In this document: positions 41,301 to 42,172 of the stretch, piece after piece
Numbering within the stretch: the stretch's first letter is position 1
Layout of the letters: each line of letters begins with the position of its first letter
Origin: a virus
Strand: one strand, 5' to 3'
Virus record (IMG/VR): IMGVR_UViG_3300049893_000289
Span: 1 to 42,172 of that record
DNA length: 42,172 nt
Made by a program: the position numbers and the translations under genes
The notes under the pieces: generated by a model
What the model was told of the DNA's origin: nothing
The model's input: the letters and a program-made list of their open reading frames with translations, nothing else
Database searches by the model: none

Positions 41301-42172
41301 ATACAAGTTGTCTAGGATAGCCACTCTTATCTTTTAATAATGCTTCTTTAAGTAATTCCTTAGCCTTTGCTTTATCGCCTAATTTAATTTTCTCTCCTTG
41401 GTATCTAATACTAATAGCTCCAGTGGATTTATCTACACTATACGCAAAATCCTTAATAGAGTTTAACACGTATGTTCCAATAAGCTTCACTTTAGTTTCA
41501 TTACTTATTGCTTTACCGGAACTATCTACTACATTTTCTGTTAAAAGTGTAATGATATTATCTACAATTTCTTCGGAAATCTTTCCATTAAATATAAGAC
41601 TTGATGCAGAAGACTTATCTGTAGTCATATATATACCGGCACTTGATCCTTTAAATACGGTATCTTTAGCTAGGAACTTAAAAGTTAAAGTTGAATTTTC
41701 TAAGTTAACTGAATTAAAAGGTACTGATTTATTATTTGATGTAATTGGTGCACCGTAGCTACCACCCATAATAAAATAGGTAATTCTATTACCAGCAGTC
41801 TCATTAATATATTTATATGCTGCTTCCAACATTTGGAACTCAGCATTTAGTTTAGCTGTAGCTTCTTCTACAGTAATGTTTAAACCTTTAGCTATTTCTT
41901 CAGGAGTCTGGGTATTTGTAACGTTTTTTACATTAAAGGTACCGTCAGAATTCTTTTGAGGTAAATATCTAGAATTATAATAAACAGGTTTACCATCGTC
42001 AGCTACTTTATAGTCTTCATTAAATCTAACAATGTTACCGTCTTTGTCCGTAATTACATATACAAAAGCATTATTATAATCCTCGATTATATAATCTTTC
42101 TCCATACCAGACATGAGTACATCCTTTACATGAGGATAAGTATCTTCAATATCTAGCTCTCTATATTTAATA
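29368..42172 (-). CDS. Giant polyvalent protein: RNA polymerase plus SF1B helicase (5' end off window)
   Basis: From the first ATG (42114) the chain is 4,248 aa, but the frame stays open to the edge (at least 19 more codons), so it is probably partial. Residue numbers count from that ATG. Regions: ASCH/PUA-like about 710-838 (GDRTRTTRAKTD, then KITKVTPFTQEY); SLOG-like about 902-975 (VWVFGAGAW, GTATGIDSLATDYLKS); zincin motif HEAWH 1102-1106; RNA polymerase beta-prime-like barrel ending SGGDFDIDKMY with metal-binding Asp2625, 2627 and 2629, preceded by a RIPVQG segment as in the RxP motif before the barrel; SF1B helicase about 3515-4000 with GYAGTGKT (Lys3556), VIDES (Asp3638, Glu3639), HTIHKSQGATY and YVALSRAT. 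Single-chain RNA polymerases of this type in crAss-like phages are injected to transcribe early genes. The helicase fusion is notable. Confidence 0.85.
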   Translation of the reverse strand, partial: IKYRELDIEDTYPHVKDVLMSGMEKDYIIEDYNNAFVYVITDKDGNIVRFNEDYKVADDGKPVYYNSRYLPQKNSDGTFNVKNVTNTQTPEEIAKGLNITVEEATAKLNAEFQMLEAAYKYINETAGNRITYFIMGGSYGAPITSNNKSVPFNSVNLENSTLTFKFLAKDTVFKGSSAGIYMTTDKSSASSLIFNGKISEEIVDNIITLLTENVVDSSGKAISNETKVKLIGTYVLNSIKDFAYSVDKSTGAISIRYQGEKIKLGDKAKAKELLKEALLKDKSGYPRQLVFNTNKANSNEKVTLFTITPGAKPVVNTTEVPYLDYLKEYATIVTNLAKDGTIAQYNPYFALAPIMAQALKVIAPAAVAPKTPVTKTTTDAKAEIERLSNKKLSSAQGEINTGKLEEAVLPNEVVEESIAQDKDGNWIEVYINNPKLQGVILARNGNYLFRAMQGRFFVIAKVGNFYLPFYISSAGTSGKNEGEWYPFFGYNNWLVKGSVGKKGEMEYSEKISQVQKLLNDNFRIPAKFFTQFGQITNGKGTPVNPDKVFYDISKHVKYESWFVDFDRQKDNKYTEEQFVADRTGLNPKNVVNDGKGSADSWIRDVVALTEDANTASKGIISNIQPTISTDARADIERRKKISYSLEPGSQSSYERNRFTFTYVRPFDYNELDNIRPVGQKAYIVDNYGEQKTFDSYAEGQKWLDSKYNAELAAKEGKAETTSTTDLFAKADSLEPIAQNFKDGDGGRKMQPQFAGKSTMDLIISGDRTRTTRAKTDIARMLKDYGLKNISELEGMVIRMTDKSGRQVYTKITKVTPFTQEYQDATWQKEGWVKEVTDKHVGNYPYAIEFEVVKDSSQQQVATTPNLSIAESEVKKEPHWKKDEAMANASTKAIAKFTTPKSATYKSSTKAYLAAIGGASTEFTNSDSVWVFGAGAWSATKENINSDFESYYKPAIDNALAAGVTTFNIGTATGIDSLATDYLKSKGFNVESQGSWNKLTTKAAKEAPIQEVKAQAINEATNQLFQRRGRTSADDPILNNFLNNKDFLNRYKNKLDKQTNIEATKEQIRLAKEWYAKSPLSKHIKLNIMFNAINTAVPNGVARWDVNGITLFKGSDFSDIYHEAWHGFTQMFLSEKERADLYSEARKTSGKFKSFDGKIIEFSKATDEQLEEYLAEDFREYMLGNGKKVLDKTPVKKNIFQKILDVLRYLFTGVSYQDGVTNGMSNPKIQELYNKLRVGDLTEYTFNQENAQFPGGLNKTKMDSIDPSNPRFLPQISAETSRLISTTVDALFSEAIDFLNRGNNTKAYTTAVIKTDEGRKTAYKYAEAALTNSLYNALLDRNEMYNQRLDTVAIDKEIDTLSWALANFGDTNDLSNPQGVIKFHMENSGLLEFEDRTTEVKDDSKLYQKNEFEAKSGNETAQKSLASPNLIYTLRSLNDYNKDGSVKLNSLGYPMLMDFNRAWNRMMNITEGSKTIDDIYNKLSAASVDYPVVAQFLSKIGAPSNMERSSQELWTEITKIFTMKRIPLVELHANVVQTRNEDRTISTAVTFTPSRAGGEFRKVGSKWDNFFRVAAPGPYITVTDDNVNTLNILAVTEDFPAVDMKNVFQFMEAIGMPLEDNPTVLKALQNTENGVMKAIKDLHRTITSKNGIVAYNNGDGISNPIIITAPSQLFAEYKVNTSNRSMNVTLSGRSKEFATIQKFHLAWSDDFSDTTVSNAEGENQYEKSLRSTVINQIDDINNAPTLTALTQEGVEDADDLSMNHLSPSRNPFMKTSLFMNKLFDKEGNKRVFSNEYGDRVEAAIELLNMSGASLTKQNVRGIIDESGIASANADETTKLLEDFYMMMLYGVSEATRHADKSTTYLYRLIQATKSKNKHLIQLNTFTENLDVDGRPISKGKEKFINILKGYLASEYERIQKVKEEEVAGNATVGKSTYAKEGAEFVIFDKILDEKTKEALKKFRSSSLAEPIITAEQFYKKLQDSPIRDKVEEQIGNYLTEQTKEFTQRLNEIGFYGNSNLTNPIIRTMLKDGEFFNSLSLERELDIMESIAEAYVANSWVQNYETVIMFYGDPGLYNHAKDEFFKRNAGVSATGTIPRTDLYMQDYINSRLSGISYANTKYGLTPKRFGTTMNSAVMGDAITKSVYYDEYLKAAQDTERKRLKELKASKKEIEQAMARIKKLFEPYEEMTEGDGQGWINFDAYRALLMSLNKWSPYQEELYAKIVNGEDVSIEEVYQFFPVKKMQYWGPLKTSGLPVYGFHKYSLMPLIPNVIENTNLETLQRKMLEQGIDYALLQSGSKINTLTKNGKADKFYNEANSNKDKTVAFADDNYEFTNNEIFLKYFKDQLEVHDHYSDKVTFSTQLRKLIEDGLMEHGVPTDWRLDIKSPEARIEAWDNATAEEKNESENYKKLIAYEGLLNRLVQLKKDKLKQEVGSDLSKLLNFVKKELSRQELAEHELDFVSEHGDLRYSIELSLSADKIEKMLVAVVQKRLINQKINGEALVQVSGVGFEKANTNLRNATEEEQKQYGTNGLKFYKKKADGTTSAMKIKIALQGSFKNLLELPEVVAATSDTVTPLQALNNLIQNEEWLNQGDNRQMVTMVAARIPVQGLNSMEFMEVFEFLPENAGNIVILPAEIVAKSGGDFDIDKMYTLMPNIKRQVKEIGKTAVEEISEMLGRKVGKKEILNAINLRENEFPLTEDDQKILDYVDNFSTEEVKIGLVKGDNVKAIENDLIRSSVDILSMESNFTSLITPNGTDIVKPIASDMAKTLRGDTGKVSPTEIFEIGRNLYKHQSNSIGKAVLGIIAVNNTFNTLFSRTGLVLDTFRTIAETEDGATFMRQTLRLPHNTVNGNISLSSLYTNEKLGTKISDVINQMINGAVDVAKDAWIFDIQGNKEIIPSLLFMIQAGVPVRQAVYFVSQPIIQDYIKSQRLLKSQFAQPIGLADAGMFYRIHARDAIVTDPNNAFTSDPQALYNKKGRVDKTKVFDLFDQWANIGENADLFTQDNLEKNLTNEGPYTDTDRAVFSHFLQIQEIANHITAVTQALKFDNDKTTTLFDARAKLAKVGELANGISEESIRKISEESPIAAFKIQDFILELYGDLFPLRDNPALVRAMESLYSKNDDGVTPIMSVKKLLGMDDEQFQRTFRNDFASFLFQNDYYKFDRNTKTYGTLNIEVSELENLVAAARVKEGKLYVDKKQIETLYNSKAYSSNRAWSSRMAPVPAYVFDMYNTPETKSVGLDLFTKFIYEREVIRTFAENSVENIEKTEEFKNYYASFKNEETDENRRYKSYESVLRDKALGNLNIPGYMFFGEKAYGKQILQLKAKYPQLFNTYAILNNLESFTRKYGSSDMTNLKFSNTLYTASDLNIYHENLLDLMNPSVQKVENGEENRKISELFQKLPIFAMLQSAGDTKSTYSLLRAMPPSVTVPLLEKGVNEYLDSTTDEKYHTLGRYFTKFKEQYDKGNYLKSKFKNFLIGKVLSTPTDPKQKKLINLAEEVETVDAVDQEEVNARVVNVNGVSVNLDELGINFQPNDQQIEALDKIAKFLTDEYDYDAEEVDNMYTLMGYAGTGKTSITKILLNYLDAIGKKVEVTATTHKAKGVIRNAIQRKVSTIHKALNLKPNIDISKPLDLSKLNMIQGDKDKLIVPDILVIDESSFIGDSLFKYIKRFAQDEGVKILFIGDPAQIKPVEETKDGVEVTSKKNSPVFETIDNYSELTKVERQATGNPLGPILDSLRSNLQATAEVFAHESNISGNEGIAFTDSGKEFMKNLIAAFKSDNFKKNKNFVRAITYINEPVKGSGASSVSTLNAAIREGLGFSQEYTPGEILMGYDNFNQKKDGSYAISNSADYVIVDSEYVSSKVLGSNLSDLGIDPVTVSGYNVTVQDLTDTSVKETIFIVDKTNDDAIFDQLAQTVEAIQAKSKAGGAEMWARYYYPFIRSFISSRAVKVGGRTVIKKGIDYGYAHTIHKSQGATYTNVFVDYGSINISKDVEERNQMRYVALSRATNIAYTYSGSTIGTPPSVDWNSSFGEQKVVAGRTTQVKLSAKTEEELLTLDTMAVMEDVKSGVKTFTYAKEKGAPAKGVLTEETAKLFAIDYPNAVPVYNETTTLDTNIAGTNTVWRETGLGIGIPTKKGARPTKADKTELLGKDALTDETIDENKKNIDNAIAQLLDAQAKGKILVFDANGYGQYMIGYNETTGQKLDGTPVAPDTFLYLSQQLFSNFGYVNPHYLDYVEGRREIQKTQPVTDDEILEQIKKCFSKK
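30080..31600 (-). other. SF1B (RecD2/Dda-like) helicase region of the giant protein
   Basis: This is the C-terminal helicase domain within the giant gene. In order along the minus strand: a Q-motif-like NDQQIEALDKI, Walker A GYAGTGKT, motif Ia VEVTATTHKAKG, Walker B VIDESSF, motif III FIGDPAQIKPV, then motif V GYAHTIHKSQGATY and motif VI RYVALSRAT. All canonical motifs are present, so it should be an active 5'-3' translocase. Confidence 0.85.
34200..34300 (-). other. RNA polymerase catalytic loop (DxDxD) in the giant protein
   Basis: The segment IVLPAEIVAKSGGDFDIDKM matches, in order and spacing, the bacterial beta-prime segment ending NADFDGDQM. The three Asp that hold Mg2+ are present; the Gly between the last two is Ile here. 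An R-x-P element lies about 40 residues upstream, as in cellular beta-prime. Confidence 0.8.

Noticed and set aside
1-42172. Stop-codon reassignment (TAG or TGA read-through), known in some crAss-like phages
   Set aside because: TAG and TGA both end genes at natural boundaries, and long genes have no internal TAG or TGA, so the standard code is sufficient.
1-42172. tRNA genes, CRISPR arrays, insertion sequences or a reverse-transcriptase retroelement
   Set aside because: No cloverleaf-like segments, regularly spaced repeats, transposase or reverse-transcriptase motifs were noticed by eye; a covariance-model search was not possible.

Overview
The window looks like part of a double-stranded DNA tailed phage of the crAss-like group (Crassvirales), infecting a bacterium of the phylum Bacteroidota. 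Four things point this way. The genome is AT-rich and gene-dense, with one strand switch. The left half holds a phage replication set with a family B polymerase. The right half holds very large proteins, one carrying a single-chain RNA polymerase active-site motif. Start codons are preceded by A-rich tracts rather than Shine-Dalgarno sequences, and one well-placed promoter matches the Bacteroidota TTG / TAnnTTTG consensus. The standard genetic code fits: TAG, TAA and TGA all end genes, and long frames need no stop-codon reassignment. No tRNA, rRNA, CRISPR array or insertion sequence was seen.

Left half (1-20731, almost all + strand, genes abutting or overlapping): a partial gene and a tiny membrane protein; a spore-photoproduct-lyase-like radical SAM protein; several small unknowns; one isolated minus-strand gene with its own predicted promoter; uracil-DNA glycosylase; a protein with a DnaA-domain-IV-like helix-turn-helix; a winged-helix candidate loader; a DnaB-like helicase; a Sak4-like ATPase; a single-strand-binding-like protein followed by a terminator; a Toprim primase; a SegE-like GIY-YIG protein; DUF6878- and DUF6915-like proteins; a metallopeptidase/VWA protein paired with a MoxR AAA+ ATPase; two tandem paralogues of unknown function; a PD-(D/E)XK exonuclease; a second terminator; family B DNA polymerase; a DUF932-like protein; a DUF1599-like protein; and a MazG-like pyrophosphohydrolase. 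Together they make a replication, recombination and nucleotide-quality module.

Right half (20728-42172, all - strand, read right to left): a giant polyvalent protein, still open at the window edge (more than 4,260 codons), with ASCH-like, SLOG-like, zincin-like, RNA polymerase and SF1B helicase regions; a second giant protein of 1,917 aa with another zincin motif; a lysis cassette (L,D-transpeptidase-fold endolysin, holin, spanin-like pair); then a run of small, mostly lysine-rich proteins. In characterised crAss-like phages the giant RNA polymerase proteins travel in the virion and enter the host, so this strand is probably the virion and lysis module. The two strands converge with overlapping stop codons and no obvious terminator.

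Points most worth following up are the RNA polymerase plus helicase fusion, the two zincin motifs in the giant proteins, the DnaA-like orphan domain, the SPL-like enzyme lacking its usual hydrogen-donor cysteine, the paralogue pair beside the MoxR/VWA genes, and stem-loops just downstream of several start codons.
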